Of a stretch of DNA of 64,000 bases, positions 51,058 through 60,983 are shown one piece after another. The stretch lies in the NCBI GenBank assembly GCA_020975725.1, contig QXJR01000019.1:310001-374000 (forward strand), written 5' to 3'. Source of the stretch: Picocystis sp. L7 (taxonomy: Eukaryota; Chlorophyta; Picocystophyceae; Picocystales; Picocystaceae). The notes under the pieces were generated by a model, which saw nothing but the letters and a program-made list of their open reading frames with translations, ran no database searches and was not told where the DNA came from. A program made the position numbers and the translations under genes. Every line of letters starts with the position of its first letter. Positions within the stretch are counted from its first letter, which is position 1.

Positions 51058-51279
51058 TCACCCATTTTTCTCCTTCGATCCCGGTGGTTTGGCGTCGTTG
51101 TTCGTCTTTCGTTCCTGTTGGATTTCTTCCTCGGCCACGAGCACTGCCAGCGCTCGGATCCTCCTGGTGTCTTCCTCCATCTTTTCCCGATCGTAGAGGT
51201 ACGTCCTCCACGCCCATCCCACCGCCAATCCTCCCAACAGCACCGCTGCAACCGCTCCGCTCCGCTCCGCCGCCGCCAT
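51058..51279 (-). CDS. Small single-pass membrane protein (73 residues)
   Basis: The frame begins MAAAERSGAVAAVLLGGLAVGWAW: a short N-terminus, one hydrophobic helix (about residues 8-24), then a charged helix (DREKMEEDTRRIRALAVLVAEEEIQQERK) and a Lys/Gly/Pro end. I do not recognise the family. Small proteins with this layout often sit in the mitochondrial inner membrane or ER. The start codon is the first ATG; a GTTAACCTCC element lies 116 bp upstream and is shared with the divergent eL39 gene. Support is modest: ORF structure, start context and promoter element only. Confidence 0.45.
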   Translation of the reverse strand: MAAAERSGAVAAVLLGGLAVGWAWRTYLYDREKMEEDTRRIRALAVLVAEEEIQQERKTNNDAKPPGSKEKNG

Positions 51280-51394
51280 CGCGACCTCCGATCCCAAAGG
51301 ACAGCTGTCTTTGCGATCTTTTCGCGGTCCTTCGATTTCCCTCCCGAAAGACTGCTGTCTTTACGGTCTTTTTGCGGTCCTTCGATTTCCTTCC

Positions 51395-51406
51395 AAGTTA
51401 ACCTCC
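51395..51406. promoter_or_regulatory. AAGTTAACCTCC element between divergent genes
   Basis: It sits 116 bp from the small membrane-protein start and 150 bp from the eL39 ATG. A GAGAGGGT-type tract follows at about 51480-51510. Confidence 0.35.
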
Positions 51407-51555
51407 TCCTTCCCCTGTCCATGGACCCGGGGTGGGGGGTCCGCCGCCATTCTCCCTCCCTCTGTGTGTCTCTGTCGAGGGAGAGGGTGAGAGGGTGAGA
51501 GGGAGAAGGAAGAGCTGGCCTGGGACCATTGTTGGTGTGGTGGCGCACGTGCAGG

Positions 51556-51911
51556 ATGGTGGGTGTGCGCGAAAAGGTGGACGCGAAAGTTGGACGGGAG
51601 GGAAGGAAGGGAGGTGGGAGGGAAGGAAGGGACCCATGGGATGCGAGACGGGGGACGGAAGACGACGGGAAAAGGGAAAGGAAGGCGCAAACGAGGGTTT
51701 GGACACGTGGCTGACGGACACGACGACGTTCTGCGCTTCTTCGGAACGGGACGAGCAGCCGTCCCACAAGACCTTCCGGATCAAGAAGAAACTCGCGAAG
51801 AAGCAGAGGCAAAACAGGCCGATCCCGCAGTGGATCCGCTTCCGCACCGGAAACACCATCCGGTACAACGCCAAACGCAGGCACTGGCGCCGCACCAAGC
51901 TCAACTTCTAG
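51556..51911 (+). CDS. RPL39: 60S ribosomal protein eL39 (ATG-only first exon)
   Basis: Exon 2 (51759-51911) encodes [20 protein letters not shown] then [20 protein letters not shown] and [10 protein letters not shown], all but the first residue of a 51-residue eL39. The exon begins after CAG with no ATG in frame; the best supply is the ATG at 51556-51558 followed at once by GTGGGT, giving a 200-bp intron in phase 0. The first exon thus would code only Met. eL39 sits near the peptide exit tunnel of the 60S subunit. The sequence is almost the eukaryote consensus. Another upstream ATG followed by GT would also serve, so the exon-1 position is a best guess. Confidence 0.88.
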
Positions 51912-51966
51912 TGCACCTGGGCTGTTGCTGGTGACGCGTTGGGCAGTAATGTAGGTGTATCGTGGC

Positions 51967-51972
51967 TTTATT
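51967..51972 (-). terminator. Poly(A) signal AATAAA
   Basis: 54 bp after the stop of the thylakoid-kinase gene on the minus strand. Confidence 0.4.
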
Positions 51973-52025
51973 ACGTCGAAAAACCCCGTCCCAACCGAAG
52001 AGGTGCCGTCGCCGATCGGCCTGGC

Positions 52026-53549
52026 TCAATCCAGATCTGGCGCCCAGAAAAAGGGATGCCGAAGGGCGGCCGCAGCAGTCAACCTTCCGCCGATGAATCG
52101 CTCCCGATTGCAAATGAGTTTGCATGCTAAATCCCATGCAAGCCCACGGTTGCGATCGAGCAACGAAAAGTCGTATCTAGATGCAGATATGCTACCGTTC
52201 CTCCAAGCTTGTAGATCGTAGTCATACAACTCTATCTCCCTCTGAAACTTGGCCAATCCACCCCGCAGTGTGGGCACGCCCATCTGAAGCAAGATGCAAC
52301 CGGCAGAGTACGTGTCGAACTTGCCTGGAGTGTATGCCAACCAAAGGAAAGGGGAGAGGAGGGCAGCAATCACAGGCAAAGGGGCCCGGGGAAAGCTTCT
52401 GGGTAGAACCAATTGTTCCGGAGGAGAATAATCTGGATCCAGCATGCCCCTGTCTGGGGAATAGTTGATTCCCATCCGCAAGTCTGCTGTCGCACCGAAG
52501 TCGATGAACTTGATCTTGCCTGTGTTGGTGATCAACAGGTTGGAAGGCTTCACATCCCGATGCACAAGGCCTATGGAGTGCATTTTCGCCAGGCTTCGAA
52601 ACACCTGCCTGAGGATGTTCCTCATGATTGCTGTGCACCTCTTCCCTACCGATCCTTTCTGCTCTCTTCCAAACAAGATTTCCTCCATGTTCAATGGGCA
52701 ATCCTTGCCACGGATGAAGTCGCCCAAGGTCGCATCCGACTCAAACTTCCAAACCAGCCACTGCTGTCCCGCATAAAAATTTCTTGCGGTGGAGTCTGCA
52801 ATAAAACTCCCCATGTAATCAGCGGAAATGCTACGACCAAACGAGCGTTGCATCAAACCACACATATATGCCTCGGCTGCACCGGACTCTGCGGCTCCAA
52901 TCGCAACGGTGCCCCGGTACAAAAAATCATCCCTCACGCCTAATGTATCCGTTCGCGTTTGTTTAAGAACTACACGGTTCTTTTTCCTGCTTTCAGTGGA
53001 AAAGTTGCCATTGTTCTGCTCCGCAAATGAAAAGACTCCGTCAGTGGCCTTGATCGATTCGGGGGGACCGGTGCGAGACCACGCTACATCACCGTTTCGC
53101 ACCTGGACCAGCTCGCCTTCAAAGACATAACCAAAATTCCCCACACCGATCCTGTTGCTGATGGAAAAGTCCTTGACCGAAAACTTTCTTTGCAAGAGCT
53201 TGGAAACGTTGTTGAAGATGTAAAAGTCCAGTATACCACGCAGTGGTCCAGGTTCGGCGAGGATCAGGTAGTAGGTCAGCAGTGGGATCCCGATCTGCTG
53301 CACCGGGCTGAGTTCCATGAACTTCTGAACGACCGTTTCCATCGGCAGGTTGCTCACGGCATCGGGTATCGCTCCTTTCGTCACCTCCAACGGCACGAGT
53401 GCGACGAGTCCGTCGGGCAGCGTCGGCATGGCATTCGTCCTCCTGATGTTCCTCCTCGCGTTCTCTTGAGTCCTTCTCCTTGTTCCTGGGAACTTGTTTC
53501 TTTCCTTCACGATCGCGAATGCGCGTGCGCATCGCCTGTAGGTGGCCAT
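52026..53549 (-). CDS. STN7/STN8-type thylakoid protein kinase
   Basis: The 507-residue protein starts with an Arg-rich transit-like peptide (about 1-40), then a hydrophobic stretch (about 86-112: IGIPLLTYYLILAEPG...ILDFYIF) and a Ser/Thr kinase domain from about 125. Motifs: RIGVGNFGYVFEG (Gly loop), VVLKQ (Lys), LVHRDVKPSNLL (catalytic), IKFIDFGATADLRMG (Mg binding), and a C-lobe with DTYSAGCILLQM. This is the Stt7/STN7/STN8 family that phosphorylates LHCII and photosystem II core proteins to control state transitions and repair. No Cys pair occurs before the membrane segment, where Stt7/STN7 keep two regulatory lumenal Cys. The ATG chosen gives a usual transit peptide. Confidence 0.88.
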   Translation of the reverse strand: MATYRRCARAFAIVKERNKFPGTRRRTQENARRNIRRTNAMPTLPDGLVALVPLEVTKGAIPDAVSNLPMETVVQKFMELSPVQQIGIPLLTYYLILAEPGPLRGILDFYIFNNVSKLLQRKFSVKDFSISNRIGVGNFGYVFEGELVQVRNGDVAWSRTGPPESIKATDGVFSFAEQNNGNFSTESRKKNRVVLKQTRTDTLGVRDDFLYRGTVAIGAAESGAAEAYMCGLMQRSFGRSISADYMGSFIADSTARNFYAGQQWLVWKFESDATLGDFIRGKDCPLNMEEILFGREQKGSVGKRCTAIMRNILRQVFRSLAKMHSIGLVHRDVKPSNLLITNTGKIKFIDFGATADLRMGINYSPDRGMLDPDYSPPEQLVLPRSFPRAPLPVIAALLSPFLWLAYTPGKFDTYSAGCILLQMGVPTLRGGLAKFQREIELYDYDLQAWRNGSISASRYDFSLLDRNRGLAWDLACKLICNRERFIGGRLTAAAALRHPFFWAPDLD

Positions 53550-53780
53550 GTCCGCTGCAGGTGTCGTCCCTCCGCCACGCAGTGGTTCCGGATCCAGAAT
53601 CGACCCGTCCTGATCCAACTCCCCAGGGGAGACCCACATCCAACCCCCTTTCGATGGAGTCGATTGAACCCGTCGGATGGGGACGGGACTCGGGGATAGA
53701 TGGGAAGAGGAGTCGGGGTTCAAACCAGATGGGCATGGAACACGTGGCATGGAAGACGGTGGAAACGAGAGTGGACAGGT

Positions 53781-54950
53781 CTATTCCAAAGACAACCAAG
53801 ACTGGAACACCTCGCAGTCCTCGTTCTGGTAGTCGCTGTCGGTGATCATCTGCTTGTAGAACGCCTTTGCCACTGCCTTCTGCTCCGCCGTAGGCTTGCC
53901 GCCCATGGACGTCCTGCCGGCCTTGGAGGCCAGAAGCTCTGCACGCCTGGCCGTTTTGGCGTAGGGGTTGAGCTTCAACATCACCCCCAAGTTCTTCAAC
54001 GGGTTCTTCTTCACACCCTTCCTCTTCAAAGACTTCTTGGGTGCGTTGACCACCGACTGGATCTCGTCGGAATTGATCACACGGGTCAGGTCTGGATTGG
54101 ACATCACGTTGCGCTGCAATCTATATCCCTTCTTCATGGCGGTAGGGGCATCCAGGGATCCAAACAGGGCGTCCAACTTCTCAAACGCTGGCTTGGTCCA
54201 GATGCAGAAGCGTCCCATGTGACCACCCGGTGCCAGCTGGAGCAGGTTCAGGGAATCCACGCGGGCCAGGTCCACACCTGGGATGTTGCGGAATGCCTTG
54301 GCGATGCCTTCCTCGTTGTCATAAATGACCAGAGGTCCCTTCCTAGACACGTAGCGACGGTTACGCATCTTACCCTTGCCTCGCCTGATGTTCCTGGACT
54401 TGTCTGCCTTGGCCACATCATCATAGCCACCGACCTTCTTCAAGATCTCCAGAGCTTGCTTGGTCTTGGAGATAGATTCCACGTCGTCGGCCAGGACCAA
54501 TGGGATCTCCGGCACCTGGCTGATGCGATGTCCGCGAGCCATCACCAGTGCAGGCACGGCCGATGCAGCCATGGCCGAAACGACGGCATGACGCTTCTGG
54601 CGGATGTTGATCTTGCGGTGCCAGCGCCTCCAGGTCTTGGTCGGTGCGAACATGCGTCCGCCGCGGCACATGTTGCCGAAGGCTCCCTGTCCTGCACGGT
54701 GGGTACCGCCGCCAGGTACACGTGGGATACGCGACACGGCTCGTCCAGTCCCCCAGGACTCGGCAGCTGTCTGGTGACCTGCGACCTTCGACACGGCGTA
54801 CGGTTGGCGTGCGTTCTTGGCCATGTTCGTGTGCACGAAGCGCACGAGGTCCGGTCGGATGGGTGCAGAGAACACGCTCGGCAGCGTCGTGGACCCGGAC
54901 TCGGCGCCGTCTGCGGTCAGCACCGTCACCAATGGACGTGTGGCAGCCAT
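53781..54950 (-). CDS. RPL4: 60S ribosomal protein uL4
   Basis: The 389-residue protein is a full-length cytosolic uL4: [26 protein letters not shown], the [28 protein letters not shown] loop that lines the exit tunnel, then the C-terminal extension with [18 protein letters not shown]. It binds 23S-like rRNA in the 60S subunit. Length lies between yeast (362) and Arabidopsis (406). Third-base preference for C/G is stronger than in neighbours, as expected for a highly expressed gene. No intron. It begins [15 protein letters not shown] and has no upstream ATG conflict. Confidence 0.96.
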   Translation of the reverse strand: MAATRPLVTVLTADGAESGSTTLPSVFSAPIRPDLVRFVHTNMAKNARQPYAVSKVAGHQTAAESWGTGRAVSRIPRVPGGGTHRAGQGAFGNMCRGGRMFAPTKTWRRWHRKINIRQKRHAVVSAMAASAVPALVMARGHRISQVPEIPLVLADDVESISKTKQALEILKKVGGYDDVAKADKSRNIRRGKGKMRNRRYVSRKGPLVIYDNEEGIAKAFRNIPGVDLARVDSLNLLQLAPGGHMGRFCIWTKPAFEKLDALFGSLDAPTAMKKGYRLQRNVMSNPDLTRVINSDEIQSVVNAPKKSLKRKGVKKNPLKNLGVMLKLNPYAKTARRAELLASKAGRTSMGGKPTAEQKAVAKAFYKQMITDSDYQNEDCEVFQSWLSLE

Positions 54951-55532
54951 CTCTTCACGTGTGGTGACTAGGCAGGACCTTCTTCGTTCCGATGCACGGT
55001 CAAATACGAGCCTTGGGAAGGCGCGAAGCGCGTCGATCGATGCGCGAATGGGTCAATGGCGCCGCCATCCCAGACCAACAACAAGAGAACCCTCCTCGAC
55101 AACACATGGCGAAGAAGGAACGAACCCGGGGGAGAAAATCCCGATCCATGGGTAGGAGAGGGACGTACCCGCTGAGGACATCCTCCACGGGATTCGCCAA
55201 GGATCCGGGGTGTAGCCAAGGAATCTCGGGGGTATGCGGGTAGACGAACCGCAGCCCGTCGAGGATGATGGCTGACAGGGGGCCTTTTCGGCGATTCGGT
55301 TCGATGTTGGGACTTGGACCATCGATCCTGTTTCCCACCACATGGCACCAGGTGCAAAACAAGATGGATGCAACCGACCATCTCGTGTGAACCAGGCATG
55401 GAACCATGGAGGATCTGGCACCGTCCAGGGCAAGCTGGTCGAGTTCGGAGGGACGATGAATTCTTTCATTACACATAGCTGCAACAGCCGAAAGAAGCAG
55501 GCCAACCACAAGGAAGAGGGTGCTGTGGACAC
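54951..55532. other. Intergenic region
   Basis: 582 bp upstream of uL4 and downstream of the membrane protein; no gene is supported. Confidence 0.5.
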
Positions 55533-56849
55533 CTAGATGTTGCTATCTGCCGGCTGATAAATGTCTGTTGGAGACCGCCACAAGTTGAAGTGGTAGGTCC
55601 ACAACATGGTGCCAACAGCTACACTTATCATCTGATACCCAATCACTTCAACACCTGTTCCAGCCGCCCACATGACCAAGCATGGAGACGTAGCCATGAA
55701 GATTATTCCTGACAGGGTCGTGAACAGTGCAAATTCGGGAAACCTAAATGCATACCGGAAGAGGGAGGCCACGAACATCAATGCTCCGTGGATCAAGTGC
55801 CCCGTCTTGGCATGCAAGTTGGGCTGTGGATGAAACAACATCATTGCCACCTGCCCAAGACCTGCCAACAACCAATGAATTCCTGTTTTGTACTTCATCT
55901 TTCCAAGGCCGATGCCAAGGGTTCCGCAAGCAAGCCAAAGTATAGCTGCAAACGTATGTTGCTGATCCTTCATCCTGTTCATTGGCGGCCTTGGGCTATC
56001 AGGGTAGAACAGGAAGTGCAGGACGCCGCCTTCGTGCCACATGGTGATCTGGAGGATGTAAAATGTTCCCAGGCACATCATCAGGATCCCCTCCCGAAAC
56101 TGCAACTTCAGTCGATCTTTCGGTTGCATATACAGCAGAGACATATTTGCAGTCACTGCAAAACAAGTAGCTGGGATCACGTGCCCAATCTCATCCCCGA
56201 TGAACGAGTGCATGGACTTGTTCATGCAGCCAACCACCAACCACAGCCCGGTTGCGGGGACGACAAGCGCTGCAAGCAGGACGTTCACCAGGCCAAAACC
56301 AAAGCAGGTGTACTTCGGCACGGTGCTCTTCTCCTCGACCAAGGCTGTGTAGTTGTTTTTCATCCCACAAAGAAGTCCCCGGAGAAACACCTTGCCGAAT
56401 CCTGTGTAATGGGCGAGGCAATGAATTGTAAACAGCAGAACGAGGAACCATCCAAGAATTGCATGTCCGTATTTCAAGTGCGTGTGCGCTTTTTGATCGC
56501 TGCATCCTCCTGAGGAGAAGGTTTGAACGCCCACCCCGAGGTGTCCTAACAGGCCCCCAAGCACGCACAAAGCGATGGCCAGGAATGCCAGCCCCTTTTC
56601 ACCAGTCCACGACCAGCCATCCGACCCGTTCGGCATGGATCCGTTCACTTTGTGCAGGGCGTTTCCGTTCTTTTGTTCCGTCCACCTCTTTTTGAGCGAG
56701 GAGATGGTCCATGGGATGAGCACGCATCCTCCCAGTCCGGCGAGGACCACGTGGAAGAACACGGCCGTAGACGCTCCATGTCCCAGTTCAAACCCACAAC
56801 CGTTCCCCACCACGTCGTTGGAGGACTCGAATCCCGAGCCTCCTTCCAT
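55533..56849 (-). CDS. Multipass membrane protein, YTP1/cytochrome b561-like
   Basis: The 438-residue protein has about ten hydrophobic helices. Near the start is HVVLAGLGGCVLIPW, followed by a charged cytosolic loop, then HAILGWFLVLLFTIHCLAHYTG, HSFIGDEIGHVIPATCFAV, QQHTFAAILWLACGTLGIG, GIHWLLAGLGQVAMMLFHPQPN and KTGHLIHGALMFVASLFRYAF. The spaced His residues in helices suggest heme or metal binding, and the arrangement resembles fungal YTP1-type (DUF2427 plus YTP1 C-terminal) proteins, which are distant b561 relatives. I place it in that group with modest confidence; the job of the family is unknown. The chosen ATG precedes the first helix by about 25 residues. Long in-frame upstream sequence is Pro/Arg-rich leader. 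Confidence 0.65.
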   Translation of the reverse strand: MEGGSGFESSNDVVGNGCGFELGHGASTAVFFHVVLAGLGGCVLIPWTISSLKKRWTEQKNGNALHKVNGSMPNGSDGWSWTGEKGLAFLAIALCVLGGLLGHLGVGVQTFSSGGCSDQKAHTHLKYGHAILGWFLVLLFTIHCLAHYTGFGKVFLRGLLCGMKNNYTALVEEKSTVPKYTCFGFGLVNVLLAALVVPATGLWLVVGCMNKSMHSFIGDEIGHVIPATCFAVTANMSLLYMQPKDRLKLQFREGILMMCLGTFYILQITMWHEGGVLHFLFYPDSPRPPMNRMKDQQHTFAAILWLACGTLGIGLGKMKYKTGIHWLLAGLGQVAMMLFHPQPNLHAKTGHLIHGALMFVASLFRYAFRFPEFALFTTLSGIIFMATSPCLVMWAAGTGVEVIGYQMISVAVGTMLWTYHFNLWRSPTDIYQPADSNI

Positions 56850-57559
56850 CCTCGCTCCCTGGACTCCTTTCCCACGTCGAACTCGACCTGCTGCAGGCGT
56901 CACGTGCTTTGGAAGGTGCCGAGCACGTGTGTTCCAGGTTCGAGGCTGAGGCACTTGAAAGACCAGATCTGTGGTGCAGATTTTTTCAACCCCGAAAGCC
57001 CTGAACGGCCATTGGAGGAGGAAGTATCTTCCAGGGATGGGGAATATGACCCCCCTCTGTAACGCTCGGCCCCAGGAGGTCTTGGGGAGGAGGGGACGAG
57101 GGGGGACGGGCGTTTTCCGTGGTTGGGGGAGAACGAGTGACGCTTTCCACGAGGGAAATAGGATCCCCTCGAGGGAGGGAAACGGACACGGACCTGGAAC
57201 AAATCCAAACCCGGTCATGGATGCAGGGAGATGAGAACAGAACCTGAATTTGCCCACATTGCAAGAGGTGCAAGATGTGTAAGAACACAGCATGATGGGG
57301 GAACATGCATGGTCAACCCAAAGATGCAGGTCCACAGGAGAGCCAGGGAAGCTCAGGCACCATCTGCTTGAACAAAGGAAGGCAACTCCTGGACAAGCTG
57401 GTGCTGAAGAGATTGACACGATAAACTCCATCGAGGTGGAACCGTGAAAACCGGGTTCGCACGTGCCAATCAGACCTGGAACCGTCACACTGCGCAGGAA
57501 GAAGAAAAAAGAAGGCAGGAACGTTATGAAACATTATTCTTTGAGTCCAGTTGGACCGT
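56850..57559. other. Intergenic region
   Basis: No gene is supported in these 710 bp. The 3' ~30 bp contain AATAATG on the minus strand after the LEA_2 gene stop. Confidence 0.5.
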
Positions 57560-58343
57560 CTACAAAAAGTCCGGAGGTTGCAAGTAGGTGCCATTGAGGG
57601 TGCAATTAACGACGAAGTAGGTGTCAATCTTCGAGATTTCTTGCTTGTGTCCTAAGAAGTGCGCATCCATCTCGGCTCGCAAAAAAAAGATAAGTTCGTG
57701 AGGTGCTGCCAAGCACCGCTCCACCACCGTCATACGATAGCTCTGATCCAATTTGTTGGCAGCCATTTCTACCGAAAAACGACGACTTGTGCGCCTCTTC
57801 AGCAAAACATTATCCAACGTCTTCTCTCCGGCCGTCATGTCAAAGAAGTACACGGAGAGCTTCCCAGAAAGGTAGGCGTGTGCATAATTCGGGTTTTGGG
57901 AAACAAGCTGCACCGACAACTGTAAGTTGTACGCGCTTCCTGTTCGGTTCCAGGAAAAGTGACTTGTCTCTACCGAATCTACACTAACGCTCACTCCACG
58001 AGGCACAGTGAGGAACACGGCCAGGACGAGGAAGAAGGCCACAAAAGCAATGCTTCCAATCAAGCAGCGAGTCCTGCTTGGGTTGAGGCGTTCGTCTGCA
58101 ACGAGAGGTCAGTCTTCGATGCTCGCATCCTGCGCATCGTTCAGCGTTGATTTCCTCCTTTCACTCACCGTCCAAGGGGATCAAGGCCAAGTAGTTGCTG
58201 TTGGTCCTTTTCTTCTGGCCTTCTCTTCCCCATTGTGGCCAACGCCTCCTCATCTGCGCCCAGTATCCGTCGTCTGGGCTGTCGAGGTGCATTTCGTCAT
58301 CTGCAGGCTGCACTTCATCCAGCAAGCTTTCCCTCGCATGCAT
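57560..58343 (-). CDS. LEA_2 / NDR1-HIN1-like membrane-anchored protein (one intron)
   Basis: Exon 1 is 58169-58343 and exon 2 is 57560-58095, giving 236 residues. The 73-bp intron starts GTGAGT and ends TGCAG, phase 1; the join reads LIPLD-D-ERLNPSRTRC and brings an N-terminal acidic cytosolic tail to the membrane anchor (IGSIAFVAFFLVLAVFLTV, about 70-90). After it comes a LEA_2 domain (about 90-236) with VSVDSVETSHFSW, LQLSVQLVSQNPNYAHAYLSG and strands to the end. In plants these NHL proteins are plasma-membrane or cell-wall associated and used in stress and defence. Exon 2 alone lacks an ATG, which supports the intron. Upstream, a TTAAC pair is at 58595-58618. Confidence 0.82.
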
Positions 58344-59284
58344 CTCCCGTTCCAAGACTCGCCTTCAAAGGCGTATTTCCCTCTTCCGGAATATACCCTT
58401 CCGTTCCGGACGCGTTTTTCGTGCGTCTTGGACCGTTCCTTTTCCGCTCCCTCCCCTTGCACAGGTCTTCCTTCTTCCTTCTCCTCTCCTCCTCGTCCGC
58501 CTTTCGTCGCTCCCAAGGCCGGTGCTTGGCGTCGGATCCGACGACGCCGACTCCGCCGACGCTCGACGCGTGTCGGGAACACGACGTGTCGATGCTTAAC
58601 CCTTCGCTTAACTCCGAGGGAAGCGTCGCATCGGAGGCAAACGAAGCTCGCGATCCGACCGTTGGGAGGTTGGACCTGCCTCTTCGCCATTGGGGGGGCG
58701 CAGGGACACAGGCACGTGTCCCTGGGCGATGGCAGAAGGACGTGGAACCGGTGCTGCATTCGTCGGAGGAGCGGACGAATGGAGCACCGACGTGAACGGT
58801 CCGAATGGATCGGTGGGAGGATCGAGGACGCCGTCCCGTGCGCCTGAAGCGTCGTTCGAGCGTTTCCACACGTCGAAGGCGTCTGCTGGGCGTCCACGGG
58901 TTTGAAAACGCGCCCGCTGCGCCTCCCAACCGCCACGGAAGGCGACGTCCAGGCCCGTCCTTCGCGTCCGCGTTCCTCTACGAACCCCGCGACGTCCACG
59001 CGCTCGTGGGACGCCCGAATCGATCGCCATGCATCCTTCCTCGTCGAAGGAACCCGAATCCGACGCCGTCCACCTGCGTTTCACCGTCGCCATCGCCGCG
59101 TGGCGCATCGACGTTGGCCGCAGAGACCGACGATGGCCATCGCCTGGGACGCCTCGGTCGAGGAGAAGGAAGGACGAAAGGGAGGGATTCCGGTTTCGAT
59201 TGGAAAAGAGAGTCCCTTGGGATCGGAGGTGAGGTCCGGTTTCGCAAGGAACCACCCGCGAGAGAAGGTCGAGTCGAAAGCGGC
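58344..59284. other. Divergent intergenic region LEA_2 / Na-Ca exchanger
   Basis: No gene is supported. It has a CTTAACCCTTCGCTTAACTCC pair (58595-58618, LEA_2 side) and a TTTCGATTGGAA / TCCCTTGGGATCG block (59185-59220, exchanger side). Confidence 0.5.
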
Positions 59285-60952
59285 ATGGACAAGCGACAGC
59301 GCGCCATGCTGGTGCTGCTGGTGCTGCTGGTGCTGTTCAGCGCCCTCACGATGGGTGCTGGAGGGGTCGAATCCATCGTGATCTACGCCAGGAAGCTGGG
59401 GAACGTCGTGGTCACCTGCGAAGAAGCCAAGGAGGCGCGAGAGAGGTCCAGAATACCGTATCTCGTGCTGCACCGATGCTGGCTCAGGAACCATCCTGTC
59501 GCTGGATATGCGGCCCTGGTTTTCTTCATGGTGGTCTGGTTCTACATCCTTGGAAACGTGGCGTCGGAATGCTTCTGCGCTAGCTTGGAAGGCATATCCG
59601 ACATCTTCCGAATCCCACCCACCTTGTCTGGGGTCACCCTGCTGCCATTTGGGAATGGTGCACCAGACCTGTTCTCTAGCTTGGCAAGCTTTGCTTACGA
59701 ACCTTCCGTGGGACTGAATAGCGTGCTCGGAGGAGGGCTCTTCGTAACAACATTGGTCGTGGGCGTCGTCTCCATCGTGGGAGTCGGCGAGAGGTCTGTC
59801 CAAAAACACTGCTTCGTGAGAGACGTCCTCTTTTATCTCTTGGCCGTCCTCTCTATGATGGCAATGTACCTCGTTCCTAGTGCTACTGTTTGGCATGCAT
59901 CGTACATGCTGTTCTTGTATGTATTGTACGGGATTTCCGTCTGGTGGATCGAGAAAAAAGTGCAAGTCCACCAGTTTGGGGAAGAAAATCCAACCACACC
60001 CCTCCTACAAGGAAATGAAGAGAGAGAAATCGAGATGGGAGAGGTGGACCAAGCTCATCACGAAGGTTTGAGTCGACTACCACAATGGGAAGCATCACGA
60101 CTGGCACAACATTCAGTCTTTGCGCACGACAAACCCAAACCACGTCCACTTTGGGACCATTCTGGTGCAGAGAGAGTATGTACACCAGTTTGTGCGACGT
60201 GTCTATGGTACTTAGGAGAAGCTATTCACTTTCCTCAGAAGCTCACAATACCACCGGTTAGTGAGACATCTTGGAGTAAGACTTTTGCATCGGTTTCAAT
60301 TGTAGGTGCAGCCCTCTCGTTGACATGGATCTGGGGAAACCCTACCAGCGATTTACTGGGATTTCCACTGTGGATATTTGTTCTGGGTATAAGCACAGTG
60401 GGTAGCATGCTTTCTCTGGTGTTTTCCACGAAGGCCCCTCCTCAACAAGATTGGGTGCGGCTCTTTTGGATCCTGTTGGCCTTCATCATGTCAGTAGCAT
60501 GGATCGACCTGGCCGCAGGCGAACTCGTAAGTGCCATGGTTGCCCTTGCGAGGCTCTTGGCCGTGAGCCCAGGGATACTGGGTGGCACTTTACTTGCCTG
60601 GGGAAATTCGATTGGCGATCTTATTTCAAACAGCACAATAGCTAAAAGTCCCAGCACAGGAGGCATTCAAATGGCCATTTCTGGATGCTATGCTGGGCCA
60701 CTTTTTAACCTCCTAGTTGGCATTGGACTATCGCTCTTTCTCACTTGTTTGAGGCAGTACCCGCAGCATATGGTGCTACCAATTGATAGCAGACTTCTTT
60801 GGATAGGGGTTTTCATATCGGTCGGGCTTATCACTTCACTTGCAATTACACTCAACGATAAGTTCCGAATAAGCAAGCAGTTGGGCTTTGTGTTGTTGGT
60901 CATCTATGGAATCTTTATGATCAGGCAATTTGTGTCTACCTCACAGGTTTGA
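59285..60952 (+). CDS. Cation/Ca2+ exchanger, NCLX/CCX type
   Basis: The 555-residue protein starts with a signal/anchor helix (AMLVLLVLLVLFSALTMG). Two alpha repeats define the exchanger fold: GNGAPDLFSSLASF (about 135-148) and GNSIGDLISNSTIAK (about 440-454), each with acidic residues that bind Ca2+/Na+. Twelve or so helices surround a long polar loop (about 225-320), as in NCLX (mitochondrial Na+/Ca2+ exchanger SLC8B1) and plant CCX. In plants CCX members act at endomembranes or vacuole. The second repeat has GN-S-IGD rather than the GTSxPE of NCX, which puts it in the CCX/NCLX branch. Start is the ATG of the signal helix; AATAAA lies 26 bp after the stop. Confidence 0.9.
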   Translation: MDKRQRAMLVLLVLLVLFSALTMGAGGVESIVIYARKLGNVVVTCEEAKEARERSRIPYLVLHRCWLRNHPVAGYAALVFFMVVWFYILGNVASECFCASLEGISDIFRIPPTLSGVTLLPFGNGAPDLFSSLASFAYEPSVGLNSVLGGGLFVTTLVVGVVSIVGVGERSVQKHCFVRDVLFYLLAVLSMMAMYLVPSATVWHASYMLFLYVLYGISVWWIEKKVQVHQFGEENPTTPLLQGNEEREIEMGEVDQAHHEGLSRLPQWEASRLAQHSVFAHDKPKPRPLWDHSGAERVCTPVCATCLWYLGEAIHFPQKLTIPPVSETSWSKTFASVSIVGAALSLTWIWGNPTSDLLGFPLWIFVLGISTVGSMLSLVFSTKAPPQQDWVRLFWILLAFIMSVAWIDLAAGELVSAMVALARLLAVSPGILGGTLLAWGNSIGDLISNSTIAKSPSTGGIQMAISGCYAGPLFNLLVGIGLSLFLTCLRQYPQHMVLPIDSRLLWIGVFISVGLITSLAITLNDKFRISKQLGFVLLVIYGIFMIRQFVSTSQV

Positions 60953-60977
60953 GATCGTGGCAACGATCAAATAAGTT

Positions 60978-60983
60978 AATAAA
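60978..60983 (+). terminator. Poly(A) signal AATAAA
   Basis: 26 bp after the exchanger stop codon, in the 125-bp convergent spacer with the epimerase gene. Confidence 0.4.

Noticed and set aside
58805-59284. A 160-codon N-terminal extension of the exchanger
   Set aside because: Arg/Pro/Ser-rich and overlapping the TTCGA-type upstream block; the ATG at 59285 begins a proper signal helix.
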